This document shows positions 41,537-50,541 of a DNA stretch of 64,000 bases, piece after piece (within the stretch, counting starts at the first letter, position 1; every line of letters begins with the position of its first letter). The translations under genes and the position numbers were made by a program. The stretch comes from Nocardiopsis alborubida (GTDB taxonomy: Bacteria > Actinomycetota > Actinomycetes > Streptosporangiales > Streptosporangiaceae): NCBI RefSeq assembly GCF_012396365.1, contig NZ_JAAXPG010000005.1, positions 62,001-126,000 on the forward strand. Reading direction: 5' to 3'. Below the pieces are notes generated by a model. It was not told the origin of the DNA. It made no database searches and saw nothing but the letters and a program-made list of their open reading frames with translations.

Positions 41537-43750
41537 GTGAGCACACCGCCTCCGCGCGCACTCCTGTACGGGGACGTGGACCTCAACATCATCGACGGTT
41601 CCGCGGTCTGGGCGCAGTCGATGGCGCAGGCCCTGGCCGCCGCCGGATGCGAGGTGACCCTGCTGCTGAAGGCGCCCGTGCGCACCGACCGGCTCACCGA
41701 GCCCCTCACCAGGGTGCCCGGGGTCCGGCTGCTGCGGCCCTACGAGGACAAGGCGCTGCCCGACCTGGGGCCGAGGGGGCTCACCCCGGAGCAGGCCGTC
41801 ACCCTGATGACCAGGCACCACGAGCGCAAGCCCTTCGACCTCGTCGTCGTGCGCGGGCGCCGTCTGGCCGGGCTGGCCGCGCAGGAGGAGTCGCTGGCGG
41901 GCCGCCTGTGGACCTACCTGACCGACTTCCCGCACAGCGTGGGGGAGCTGTCCGCGACCGCCACCGCCGAGCTCACCGAGATCGCGCTGGCCTCGCGGTT
42001 CCTGCTCTGCCAGACCGAGGAGCTGCGCGCCTTCCTGGAGTCGACGGTGCCCGCCGCCTGCGGCCGGTCGGTCCTGTTCCCGCCCGTGGTGGTCGTCCCC
42101 GAGGACGTGCGCGCCGACGGCGGGGACCAGGCCCGCGCCCGCCTGGCCTACACCGGCAAGTTCGCGCCGCGCTGGAACACCCTGGAGATGACCGAGCTGC
42201 CCGCCGAGCTGGCGAGGCGGGGGGTGGACGCCGAACTGGTGATGATCGGCGACAAGATCCACGCCGAACCCGCCGACTGGGCCAGGAACATGCGCAGGGC
42301 CCTGGAGGGCACCCCGAACGTGGACTGGCGCGGCGGGATGTCGCGCGCCGAGGCGCTCCGCCAGGCCGCCGAGTGCGGCTTCGGGCTGTCCTGGCGCGAC
42401 CCGTCCATGGACGCCAGCCTGGAGCTGTCCACCAAGGTGCTGGAGCTGGGCGCGCTCGGCCTGCCGGTGGTGCTCAACCGCACGCCCATGCACGAGGCCA
42501 TGCTGGGCGCCGACTACCCGCTGTTCGCCGGGACCGACGTCGCCTCGGTCGCCGACGCGGTGGCCCGCGCCCACGGCGACCGCGCTGTCTACGCGGACGC
42601 CGCCGCGCGCTGCCGCGACGCCGCGGCGGACCACACCCTGGAGCGGGCCGCCGAGCGGCTGCGCGGCTACCTCGCCGACGCCCTGCCCCCCGTCCCGGAG
42701 GGCGCCGACCCCGAGCGGCCGCTCAAGGTGGTCATCGCCGGGCACGACATGAAGTTCTTCACCCGTCTGGCCGAGTACCTGGACTCGCTGCCCGGCCTCG
42801 ACGTGCGCATGGACGAGTGGGAGGGGCTGAGCACCCACGACCAGTACCGCTCCCGGGAGCTGGCCGCCTGGGCCGACGTGGTGATCTGCGAGTGGTGCGG
42901 GCCCAACGCGCTGTTCTACTCCAAGTGGAAGCGCCCCGACCAGCGGCTCATCGTGCGGCTGCACCGCTTCGAGCTCTACGCGGAGTGGCCCCGCAAGCTG
43001 GACATCGACAAGGTCGACGCGGTGGTGTGCGTGAGCCCCCACTACGCCGACCTGACCCGCGAGATCACCGGGTGGCCCGCCGGGAAGGTGGTCGTGGTCC
43101 CCAACTGGGTGGACGACGAGCAGCTGGGCCGCCCCAAGCTCCCCGGGGCCGAGTACTCCCTGGGCATGGTCGGCATCGCGCCCTCGCGCAAGCGGCTGGA
43201 CCGGGGCCTGGACGTCCTCGCCGAGCTGCGGCGCATGGACCCGCGGTACACGCTGTCGGTCAAGACCAAGCAGCCGTGGGAGTACTGGTGGATCTGGAAC
43301 CGGCCGGAGGAGCGCGCCTACTTCGAGCGCGTCTACCGGCGGATCCAGCGCGACGAGCGCCTCGCCGCCGGGGTGGTGTTCGACCCCTTCGGGCCGGACG
43401 TGGCCACCTGGCTGCGGCGGGTGGGTTTCATGCTCTCCACCAGCGACGACGAGTCCTTCCACCTGGCGCCCGCCGAGTGCGCCGCCTCGGGCGGGGTGCC
43501 CGCCCTGCTGCCGTGGCCGGGCGCGGACACCATCTACGACCCGCACTGGATCCACGACGACGCCGTGGCGATGGCCGAGGCCATCCACGCGACCGTCAGC
43601 GAGGGACGCTTCTCCGCCGAGGCCGCGCGCGCCCACGAGGAGGTCACCACCGCCTACGGCCTGTCCCGGGTGCGGTCGCTGTGGAGCGACCTGGTGGTCC
43701 GCGGCAGGGCGCCCCGGGCGGAGCACTCCACCGCCGCCGCGGGCGCCTGA
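41537..43750 (+). CDS. Tandem two-domain GT-B glycosyltransferase
   Basis: A 737-residue protein with two GT-B type units. Unit 1 (~1-390) contains LLYGDVDLNIIDGSAVWAQS, YTGKFAPRWNTLEM and the donor motif STKVLELGALGLPVVLN. Unit 2 (~395-725) contains KVVIAGHDMKFFTRLAEYL, GMVGIAPSRKRLDRGLD and SDDESFHLAPAECAASGG. Each has a conserved Glu in its donor motif, so both may be active, giving a bifunctional transferase that adds two sugars. The start is the GTG at 41537, with AAGGGA 5 nt upstream. An ATG at 41495 overlapping the previous stop lacks a ribosome site. Confidence 0.8.
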   Translation: MSTPPPRALLYGDVDLNIIDGSAVWAQSMAQALAAAGCEVTLLLKAPVRTDRLTEPLTRVPGVRLLRPYEDKALPDLGPRGLTPEQAVTLMTRHHERKPFDLVVVRGRRLAGLAAQEESLAGRLWTYLTDFPHSVGELSATATAELTEIALASRFLLCQTEELRAFLESTVPAACGRSVLFPPVVVVPEDVRADGGDQARARLAYTGKFAPRWNTLEMTELPAELARRGVDAELVMIGDKIHAEPADWARNMRRALEGTPNVDWRGGMSRAEALRQAAECGFGLSWRDPSMDASLELSTKVLELGALGLPVVLNRTPMHEAMLGADYPLFAGTDVASVADAVARAHGDRAVYADAAARCRDAAADHTLERAAERLRGYLADALPPVPEGADPERPLKVVIAGHDMKFFTRLAEYLDSLPGLDVRMDEWEGLSTHDQYRSRELAAWADVVICEWCGPNALFYSKWKRPDQRLIVRLHRFELYAEWPRKLDIDKVDAVVCVSPHYADLTREITGWPAGKVVVVPNWVDDEQLGRPKLPGAEYSLGMVGIAPSRKRLDRGLDVLAELRRMDPRYTLSVKTKQPWEYWWIWNRPEERAYFERVYRRIQRDERLAAGVVFDPFGPDVATWLRRVGFMLSTSDDESFHLAPAECAASGGVPALLPWPGADTIYDPHWIHDDAVAMAEAIHATVSEGRFSAEAARAHEEVTTAYGLSRVRSLWSDLVVRGRAPRAEHSTAAAGA

Positions 43751-43835
43751 GGGCGGTCGGGAGCCGGGACGCGGGTCCGGGCCCGGTCCGAGGCGTCGGC
43801 CGGAGCCCGGGCCCCTCCCCCGGGGGCCTCGGCGC

Positions 43836-45122
43836 CTACACGGGCCCGGTCATCTTGGACAGGCCTCCCGCGCCCGCGGGCAGGAACAGCGCGAAGGTCG
43901 TCGGCTTGGTCAGCACCAGCTCGATCCGGGCCCCCTCGGACTCGGCGATGTGCCGGGCCAGGGCCAGGCCCAGCCCCGTTCCGCCCCCTCCGCTCACCTC
44001 GCGTTCGAAGATCCGGCCCGACAGGTGCTCGGGCACGCCCTCGCCCTCGTCGCTCACCTCGATACGCACCGACTGCCCGGTGTCCAGCCGCCGGATGGTG
44101 ACCGTCCCCGCGCCGTGCTTGTAGGCGTTCTCCACCAGCGTCGCCACGATCTGGGCCAGATCGGCGGGGACGGTCATCGCGGTCAGCCCGGTGTCGCCGG
44201 TGACGAGCAGTCTGCGCTGCGCGGACTGGAAGACCGGTTGCCACTCCTCCTGGAGGTGGTGCAGGACGGGATCGAGCTCCACCGCCTCCACCTCGGGGTT
44301 CTGGCTCTTGCGGGCCCGCCCCAGCAGGCTCTCCACGGTCTCCACCAGGCGCTCGGTCTGGGCCAGGGCGGCCTCGCCCTCCTCGCGGACCGCCTCGGGG
44401 TTGTCCGCCTCGGCGAGGATCTCCTCCAGGCGCATCGTCAGCGCGGTCAGCGGCGTGCGCAGCTGGTGCGAGGCGTCGGTCGCGAAGTGGCGCTCGGTGG
44501 CGATCAGCCCGGCGATGCGCTCGGCGCTGCGGTCCAGGACCTCCGCCACCCGGTCGGCCTCCGGTATCCCGTACCGGTGGCCCCACGGCGTGGTCACGCC
44601 CGAGCCCAGGCGCTCGGCGGTGGCCGCCAGGTCGAGCAGGGGCAGGGTCAGCCTGCGGGCCTGGAACATCGACAGCCCGACGGCGACGCCGATGGCCAGC
44701 AGGGACAGCGACGCGATCCCCATCCAGGCGCGGACCACGCTCTGCTGCACGCTCTCGGCGCTCATCCACACCTCGACGCGCGTGCCCCGGCCGGTGGTCG
44801 CGGCCGCCTTGAGCATGCTCGGGGAGTCGGGCGCCTCGGGGTTGAGCGCGGGATCGCCCGCGGTCACCGAGGTGGGCTCCTCCGCCGGGGTGATCCGGAT
44901 GAAGCGGTGGGGATGGTCGCGGTCGAACTCGCCCAGGTCGAGTCCACCGTGCAGTTCCAGCATGGTGTCGCTCTCGGCGCCGATCAGCTCCGCCTCGCCC
45001 TGGAGCTGACGGGTGCTCTCGTCGTACACCAGCTTGTACGTGAGCGCGCCCAGGGGCAGCCCGAGCAGCATGACGGCGATGACGGTCACCACCAGGGTGG
45101 AGAAAACCATCCGCCTGCGCAT
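43836..45122 (-). CDS. Sensor histidine kinase
   Basis: A 428-residue membrane kinase. A first helix (residues ~5-27) and a second (~135-155) bracket an ~105-residue extracytoplasmic sensor. A HAMP-like segment is followed by the H-box ATDASHQLRTPLTAL, N-box VATLVENAYKHG, and G-boxes DEGEGVPEHL and GGTGLGLAL. It would phosphorylate the response regulator encoded 63 nt upstream. The signal sensed is unknown. The ATG at 45122 has AGGTG close upstream. Confidence 0.92.
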   Translation of the reverse strand: MRRRMVFSTLVVTVIAVMLLGLPLGALTYKLVYDESTRQLQGEAELIGAESDTMLELHGGLDLGEFDRDHPHRFIRITPAEEPTSVTAGDPALNPEAPDSPSMLKAAATTGRGTRVEVWMSAESVQQSVVRAWMGIASLSLLAIGVAVGLSMFQARRLTLPLLDLAATAERLGSGVTTPWGHRYGIPEADRVAEVLDRSAERIAGLIATERHFATDASHQLRTPLTALTMRLEEILAEADNPEAVREEGEAALAQTERLVETVESLLGRARKSQNPEVEAVELDPVLHHLQEEWQPVFQSAQRRLLVTGDTGLTAMTVPADLAQIVATLVENAYKHGAGTVTIRRLDTGQSVRIEVSDEGEGVPEHLSGRIFEREVSGGGGTGLGLALARHIAESEGARIELVLTKPTTFALFLPAGAGGLSKMTGPV

Positions 45123-45185
45123 GTCACCTCATGTCCGTCCGACCCGGAGGCGACCGACCGGCGCGGGGCGCCTCGAAAGGTCGTG

Positions 45186-45854
45186 TCAGTCTCGCTCGAA
45201 CCGGAAGCCCACACCCCGGACGGTCGTGATGTACGACGGCTGGTTGGCGTCGTCCCCCAGCTTGCGGCGCAGCCAGGAGATGTGCATGTCCAGGGTCTTG
45301 GTCGAACCCCACCAGTTGGTGTCCCACACCTCGCGCATGATCTGCTCGCGGGTGACCACCTTGCCCGCGTCGCGGACGAGCACGCGCAGCAGGTCGAACT
45401 CCTTGGTGGTGAGCTGGAGCTCGCGTTCGCCCAGCCAGGCCCGTCGGGAGTCGTTGTCGATGCGCACGCCGTGCACGACGGGCACCTCGGCACCGCCCCG
45501 GCGCAGCAGGGCGCGCACGCGAGCCAGGAGTTCGGCGAGCCGGAAGGGCTTGGTGACGTAGTCGTCGGCGCCCGCGTCGAGGCCGACGACGGTGTCGACC
45601 TCGTCGGCGCGGGCGGTCAGGATGAGGATGGGCGTTCCGTGACCCTCGGCCCGGAGCCGACGTGCCACTTCAAGCCCGTCCATTTCGGGCAGCCCGAGAT
45701 CCAGGACCATGAGGTCTATGTCTCCCGCACGGGCACGGTCGAGTGTCTCAACGCCGTTGACGGTCACGTCCACCGTGTAGCCCTCGCGCCGGAGCGCGCG
45801 CGCGAGAGGCTCGGAGATCGAGACATCGTCTTCGGCCAGCAAAACGCAGGTCAT
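45186..45854 (-). CDS. OmpR/PhoB family response regulator
   Basis: A 222-residue regulator. The receiver domain begins MTCVLLAEDDVSISEPLA, with the phospho-acceptor at D52 (LMVLDLGLPEMDG) and the conserved Lys in VTKPFRL. The C-terminal winged helix contains TTKEFDLLRVLV and HISWLRRKLGDD. The ATG at 45854 is chosen because an upstream frame has no family sequence; a TACGAT lies 7 nt before it and there is no ribosome site, so a leaderless mRNA is likely. The kinase gene follows 63 nt downstream. Confidence 0.95.
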   Translation of the reverse strand: MTCVLLAEDDVSISEPLARALRREGYTVDVTVNGVETLDRARAGDIDLMVLDLGLPEMDGLEVARRLRAEGHGTPILILTARADEVDTVVGLDAGADDYVTKPFRLAELLARVRALLRRGGAEVPVVHGVRIDNDSRRAWLGERELQLTTKEFDLLRVLVRDAGKVVTREQIMREVWDTNWWGSTKTLDMHISWLRRKLGDDANQPSYITTVRGVGFRFERD

Positions 45855-46168
45855 GTTGTCGATCGTAGGTCCGGGGACGCGCATTTCCCTATTATGCGCG
45901 CCGGATGTCCCAAGGTTGGTCGAAAATACGCTAATCACATACCGGGCAAAAGGTTCAATTCGCCATCTCGGTACGTTTCTTTACACTTACATGGTGATAA
46001 TGGGAAACTCGTGCCAGGCTCCGTGCCATCCGGACCGTGCCCCCCGGTGAACAGTGTGGCGGGGAAAATGGGACGATTCATTGCAAAACGTTTGGTAAGT
46101 CGGCGCCAGGACAGCGAGGCGTGGAGCCGACGCACCCGTCACCAGCCCCGACAGCGAGGAGAACGTAC
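45855..46168. other. AT-richer divergent control region
   Basis: About 310 bases between the left-facing response regulator and the right-facing repeat protein are clearly AT-richer than the genes. They contain several TATAAT-like words (CATAAT on the minus strand, GATAAT near 46000 on the plus strand), but no well-spaced promoter can be named for the right-facing gene. Confidence 0.5.
45862..45867 (-). promoter_or_regulatory. -10-like hexamer for the response regulator gene
   Basis: TACGAT on the minus strand is followed by exactly 7 nt and the ATG, the same layout as at apbC and the MFS exporter. No clear -35 was seen. Confidence 0.45.
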
Positions 46169-47188
46169 GTGAGTCCCGACAGTTCGCCACCGCCCTGGAG
46201 ACCGCCGGGGGCGTACACCCCCCAGGAAGGGCAGCCTCCCCACGGGGTCCAGAACCCGCAGGGAGCACAGGCTCCTCAGGGCCAACCGATGCCTCCGAAC
46301 CCCCAGAACCCCCAGAGTCCGCAGGGCACACCGGGGGCTCCGAGTTCGCAGGCAGCACAGGGTAACCAAGGACCGCATGCCTCCCAGGCTCCCCAGGGGC
46401 CTTCGCATCCTCATGGGTTCCAGGCATCTCAGGGGGTTCCTGCCCCTCCAGGGCCGCAGGGTCCTCACTGGCAGCAGATTCCCCAAGGACCCCAAGGACC
46501 CCAAGGACCCCAAGGACCGCAGGGGCCCCAGGGGCCTTACGGGCAGCCGCCCCAGCCGCCCCGCCCGCCCCAGCCGGGCCGTTACGGCACCGGTCTGCTG
46601 GCCGTGCTCGCCGTGATCGCGGTGCTGGCGGGTGCGTCCTTCCTCGGTGGAGGACTCGCTCTCGGCGGCAGGGTGACCGGCCTCGTCGCCGCGGACGGCG
46701 GCTCCGATCCCTCGGCGGAGCCCAGCGGCGAGCCGACACAGGAGGCTCCCACCGAGGCCCCCGCGCCCACCCGGGAGCCCCTGCCCACCGACGAGCCCTC
46801 CGCCGAGCCGACGGACGAACCGACCTCCGAGGCGGAGAACCTCATCAGCTCGGAGGAGCTGATCGACGAGCTGCGCCGCGACTTCGGGATCGACGCCCGC
46901 CAGGACATCACCGACGAGGTCTGCGGCTCGGATCCCGAGGCCGAGGAGGCCACCCTCTTCCAGTGCACCTCGTCGATGGACACCAACCTGGTGAGGGTGG
47001 CCGCCTTCGAGAGCTCCGGAATCGCGATGATCGCCGCGATGGCCATGCTGGAGAGCGAGGAGAACTCCGCGGCGGACATCCAGGACGCCTGCCACTTCGT
47101 GCTGGTGTGGTTCGAGGAGAACGGCCTGGACCAGCAGGAGCGCGACGACATGGCCGAGGCCACGCGCGAGATCGCGGGCTGCCCCTGA
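46169..47188 (+). CDS. Membrane protein with collagen-like (GPQ)n head
   Basis: A 339-residue protein. The first ~140 residues are Pro/Gln/Gly-rich and include a collagen-like run of Gly-Pro-Gln triplets (QGPQGPQGPQGPQGPQGP). One membrane helix (GTGLLAVLAVIAVLAGASF) follows, then an acidic Pro/Glu/Thr linker and an extracellular domain of ~115 residues with three Cys. The orientation puts the repeat region in the cytosol. The domain (LISSEELIDELRRDFGID on) is unknown to me. The GTG at 46169 has GAGGAG 7 nt upstream. Confidence 0.7.
   Translation: MSPDSSPPPWRPPGAYTPQEGQPPHGVQNPQGAQAPQGQPMPPNPQNPQSPQGTPGAPSSQAAQGNQGPHASQAPQGPSHPHGFQASQGVPAPPGPQGPHWQQIPQGPQGPQGPQGPQGPQGPYGQPPQPPRPPQPGRYGTGLLAVLAVIAVLAGASFLGGGLALGGRVTGLVAADGGSDPSAEPSGEPTQEAPTEAPAPTREPLPTDEPSAEPTDEPTSEAENLISSEELIDELRRDFGIDARQDITDEVCGSDPEAEEATLFQCTSSMDTNLVRVAAFESSGIAMIAAMAMLESEENSAADIQDACHFVLVWFEENGLDQQERDDMAEATREIAGCP
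46481..46516 (+). repeat. Four perfect 9-bp tandem repeats
   Basis: CCCCAAGGA occurs four times head to tail, then decays into CCGCAGGGG-type units. The repeat encodes Pro-Gln-Gly and keeps frame, so slippage would change the length of the collagen-like stretch. Confidence 0.9.
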
Positions 47189-47292
47189 CCGGACCCGGAG
47201 GGCTCCGGGGCCCGGGGGCCGGTCGAGGGACCGGACCGCCGGGAGGACAGCTGGTGCGGAGCCCGGGGCCCGCAGGCCCGCGAAGCGCCACG

Positions 47293-47342
47293 GCCGGACG
47301 GCCGCCCGACCCCGCACACGCGGTGTCGGCAGGCCGTCCGGC
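47293..47342 (+). terminator. Compound hairpin after the repeat protein
   Basis: An 11-bp stem (47293-47303 with 47332-47342) encloses inner stems (CCGAC/GTCGG and CCGC/GCGG). It lies about 105 nt after the stop. Confidence 0.55.
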
Positions 47343-47363
47343 CGCCTTTGGGACCAGCGCTGC

Positions 47364-47389
47364 GGGGCCGACCCGGCCGGGTCGGCCCC
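47364..47389 (-). terminator. Hairpin after the nucleotidase gene
   Basis: An 11-bp perfect stem (47364-47374 with 47379-47389) and a 4-nt loop lie 4 nt beyond the stop of the left-facing nucleotidase gene. Confidence 0.75.
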
Positions 47390-47393
47390 ACTG

Positions 47394-49532
47394 TCAGGAG
47401 CCCGAGCCCGGGAAGTCCGCGCCCGCGGCCCCCCTGCGCCTGCGGCCGAGATAGAGCGCGGCCCCACCGGCCGCGACGGCGACCACGGCCGCCGCCACCA
47501 GGCCGAGCAGCGCGCCGCCCGTCCGCGGCAGTGAGCCGTCCGCGTTCCCGCCGGGCTTGCCGGAACCGTCGTCCGGGCCGTCCGTGGCGGGCGGGTCCGT
47601 CGGGTCCGGGCTCGGCCCGCCGTCCGGGTCGGTGGGCTCGCCGGTGGGTTCGACGGTCGGCGGGTCGGTGGGCGTTCCGCCGCCGTCACCGTCGGGGACG
47701 GTGGCCCGCTCTCCCACCACGATGCGGCCGGAACCGCCCTCGGGGTAGGCGGCCTCGGTGACCCGGCCCTCCAGGGTTCCGGTGAGCAGTCCCTCCAGCG
47801 CGGCCTGGTAGGTCGCGCCCACCACGGTGAAGTCCGCTCCGCGGAACGGGTACATGTCGCCGCCCCGGGCGGAGAAGTCGTTGGTCACGATCGTGATCGG
47901 GTCGCCGTCCACGACCTCGCCGTCCTCGACGAGCACCGTTCCGTCGTGCAGGATCGCGCTGCGGACCCGCTCGCCGGGGGTGGTCACGGTGCCCTCCTCG
48001 TCCACCACCTGCGCCGCGCGCTCCGGGTCGTAGGCGAAGTTGACCCCGGCGACCTGCATGAACGCGCCGCTGGCCGCGGGAGCCGCGGCCACACCCTGCT
48101 CCAGCAGCTCCTTGACCTGCGAGCGCGGGAGGTCGGGGACCACCGCCACCTGGTTGGCGAACGGGGCGATCGAGTAGGTGTCCAGCGCGGTCAGCGGACC
48201 GGCCGGGACCACCGAGGCGTTGCGGATGCCGCCGCCGTTCTGGATGCCGATCCGCGGAGCGGGCACGCCGTACTCCTGCGCGTTGCGCACGCCGGTGTCC
48301 AGCAGCGCGTCGGCCACCAGGTTGCCCAGGTTGGTCTCCTGGGTGCGCACGCCCGGGTTCTGGACGCCGTTGAGGTCGACCTCGCTGGTGGCCACCTCCG
48401 TCTCCGCCAGCCCCGCGACGTACTCGGACACGGGGGCGGTGACCTGCGACTCCACCTCGGGGTGGGGCTCGACCGCGTCCTCGCCGACGCCGGAGACCCG
48501 GACCGGCCCCGAACGGTCGGAGACCGACACCAGGTCACCGCCGTCGAAGTTCACGACCAGGCGGCCCACGTACTTGTGGTTGGACCCGGCGGTGACGATG
48601 GGAACCTCGACGCCCTCGGGGTTGGTGGCCATGAGCGGGTAGGACAGGGGCTCGCCGGTCTCCGGGTGCGCCGTGACCTCGTCGCCGGGCACCAGGGCGT
48701 CGTCGGCGCCGGCCATCACCTCGTGTCCGCCGCCCGCGACGATGACGTCGACGCCGGTCAGCTCCCGGGCCACGCGCTCCTCGTAGGCGATCCCCTGGAG
48801 GTGCGACAGGAGGACGATCTTGTCCACGCCCTCGGCGGTCAGCCGGTCGACCTCGGCCTGCACGGGGGCGACGAGGTCCTCCACCACCACGTCGCGCGGA
48901 CTGGTGATGGTGTCCAGCGGCGGGTACAGCGCGCCGACGACGCCGACCTCGTGGCCGGAGGCCTCCACCACGGTGCTGGGCGCGATCCGGCCCCCGTCCG
49001 CCAGGGCGGCCAGGCGCGGCTCGGCGGACACGTCCACGTTGGCGGCGACCACCGTGGTGTCCCCGCCCAGCTGTTCGAGGAAGTCCGCGTACACGTCCGG
49101 GCCGAAGTCGAACTCGTGGTTGCCCATGGAGACCGCGTCGTAGTCCGCGTGGCCGGCGGCGAGGGCGTCGTAGAAGGGGGCGCCCTCCTCCCGGGAGGCG
49201 GCGAACTCCGGTCCCGGCAGGTACATGTCCCCCGCGTTGACCGTGACGACGCCGCGCTCGCCGGCCTCGTCCTCCCCGGCCGCGGCGCCGCCGCCCTCGG
49301 CCTCGCGCAGCCGGTCGAGCAGCGTCGTGAAGCGGGCGGCGCCGCCGAAGTCCTCCTGCCCGGAGGCGGACAGCAGCTGGGACTCGGGGTCGTTGGCGTG
49401 CAGGATCGTCAGGGTGAAGTCGGCGCCGTCCCCGGGGTTCATGGGGACGGTCGCGCCGGCCGCGGGGACGGACGGCACCACCAGGGCGCCGGTCAGCACC
49501 AGCGCGGCCGAGGCGCGCACGAGTCTGGACAT
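47394..49532 (-). CDS. Secreted 5'-nucleotidase / metallophosphatase with LPxTG anchor
   Basis: A 712-residue surface enzyme. A signal peptide (~1-27, ending AAGA) leads to a calcineurin-like domain (~35-330: ILHANDPES, VNAGDMYLPG, GNHEFDFG, LLSHLQGI, AGGGHEV). A 5'-nucleotidase C-terminal domain (~370-590, NLGNLVADAL, NGGGIRN) follows. A Pro/Asp/Thr-rich stalk ends in LPRTG (about 668-672), a hydrophobic helix and RRRR, the layout for sortase attachment to the wall. It likely releases phosphate and nucleosides from external nucleotides. The ATG at 49532 has GAAGGAG at long spacing. No sortase gene is in the window. Confidence 0.92.
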   Translation of the reverse strand: MSRLVRASAALVLTGALVVPSVPAAGATVPMNPGDGADFTLTILHANDPESQLLSASGQEDFGGAARFTTLLDRLREAEGGGAAAGEDEAGERGVVTVNAGDMYLPGPEFAASREEGAPFYDALAAGHADYDAVSMGNHEFDFGPDVYADFLEQLGGDTTVVAANVDVSAEPRLAALADGGRIAPSTVVEASGHEVGVVGALYPPLDTITSPRDVVVEDLVAPVQAEVDRLTAEGVDKIVLLSHLQGIAYEERVARELTGVDVIVAGGGHEVMAGADDALVPGDEVTAHPETGEPLSYPLMATNPEGVEVPIVTAGSNHKYVGRLVVNFDGGDLVSVSDRSGPVRVSGVGEDAVEPHPEVESQVTAPVSEYVAGLAETEVATSEVDLNGVQNPGVRTQETNLGNLVADALLDTGVRNAQEYGVPAPRIGIQNGGGIRNASVVPAGPLTALDTYSIAPFANQVAVVPDLPRSQVKELLEQGVAAAPAASGAFMQVAGVNFAYDPERAAQVVDEEGTVTTPGERVRSAILHDGTVLVEDGEVVDGDPITIVTNDFSARGGDMYPFRGADFTVVGATYQAALEGLLTGTLEGRVTEAAYPEGGSGRIVVGERATVPDGDGGGTPTDPPTVEPTGEPTDPDGGPSPDPTDPPATDGPDDGSGKPGGNADGSLPRTGGALLGLVAAAVVAVAAGGAALYLGRRRRGAAGADFPGSGS

Positions 49533-49816
49533 CGTTGCGGGGCTCCTTCGCAGGCGGGGGACGGGGGATCCACCGGGGCGGACGGGGTCGGGGGACGGGC
49601 CCGAAGGGGTTCACACTAGAGCCGCCGGGGCCGGGGGCACATGGTTCCCACGGTTACGATTTGCAGAATCTGCGGTTCCGATACCGGTTTTCGGCCTGCC
49701 TGTATCGCGCTGCGTGACCGGACGACCTCCACGGTCCGCCCGGAGCCGCGCCTCCCGCGCTCCGGACCCCTACCATGGTTGGGACAAGCCGTCTCGACAT
49801 CCCTCGGAGGACGTCC

Positions 49817-50377
49817 GTGTTTTCCTCTGGCCAGGACCCGTACGACCCCAACGGGACACAGGGCGCGGGCGGCGTCCCGCCGTACGGGGCGCCCGGCTCC
49901 GGGGCCGGTTTCGACGCGCTCCGCCCCGACGCCCCCCTCCCCAGGAAGGTGGCGGTCGTCCGCGCCCTGATGTTCGTGGGCGGCGTCTGCGGGCTGGCCC
50001 TGTCCGGCCTCTTCCTCATGGGGCTCAGCGTCTCGGCCGACGCGATGGACGAGGCGCTGCGCCAGCAGGCCGAGCTCGCCGCCGAGGAGGGCCTGGAACT
50101 CGCCGTCAGCGCCGAGGCGATGCGCGCCATGATGGTCGTCATGGCGGCGGTCACGGGCGTGTACGGGCTGCTGTCCACGCTCCTGGCGGGCAGGATCCGG
50201 CGCCGCACGGTCGGCGTGTTCTGGGGCGTCGTGCTCTTCCAGGGCGCTGCGGGCGCGCTCCTGCTGTGGACCGTGCTGGCCGGGGACGTCCTCGCGCTCG
50301 TCCCGTTGGGCTTCGCGGTCATGATGGTGGCGTACATGCTCTCCCGCGAGGGCCGCGCCCACTACGGGCTCCTCTGA
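49817..50377 (+). CDS. Small membrane protein of unknown function
   Basis: A 186-residue protein. A Gly/Pro-rich soluble head (~50 residues) is followed by four hydrophobic segments (LMFVGGVCGLALSGLFLMG, MMVVMAAVTGVYGLLSTLL, GVFWGVVLFQGAAGALLL and VLALVPLGFAVMMVAYML). I recognise no family. The GTG at 49817 is selected by GGAGG 6 nt upstream; an ATG at 49775 has no site. It converges with the Ser/Thr kinase gene, 164 nt away. Confidence 0.65.
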   Translation: MFSSGQDPYDPNGTQGAGGVPPYGAPGSGAGFDALRPDAPLPRKVAVVRALMFVGGVCGLALSGLFLMGLSVSADAMDEALRQQAELAAEEGLELAVSAEAMRAMMVVMAAVTGVYGLLSTLLAGRIRRRTVGVFWGVVLFQGAAGALLLWTVLAGDVLALVPLGFAVMMVAYMLSREGRAHYGLL

Positions 50378-50541
50378 CCGGGGGTCGTCCACAGCCCCCT
50401 ACCGGCGCCCGCGCCCTTGCGGTTTCCCGGAAGCCGGGGGTCCCCGGGGGCCTCCCACCCCGTGCTGCCCGCCTTGTGTGACACATCACCCCCGGCCGGC
50501 CCCGAGCGGCCCGGCGCTCGCCTCCGGCTCCCGCGGTCCCC

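Noticed and set aside
38190-41561. 1123-residue open frame on the minus strand
   Set aside because: It is opposite wecB and the coiled-coil protein, has low-complexity Gly/Arg/Val composition and no motif; such shadows are expected at very high GC.
47364-47389. Candidate riboswitch in the hairpin region near the nucleotidase
   Set aside because: It lies at the 3' side of the gene, with a simple perfect stem; a terminator is the better reading.
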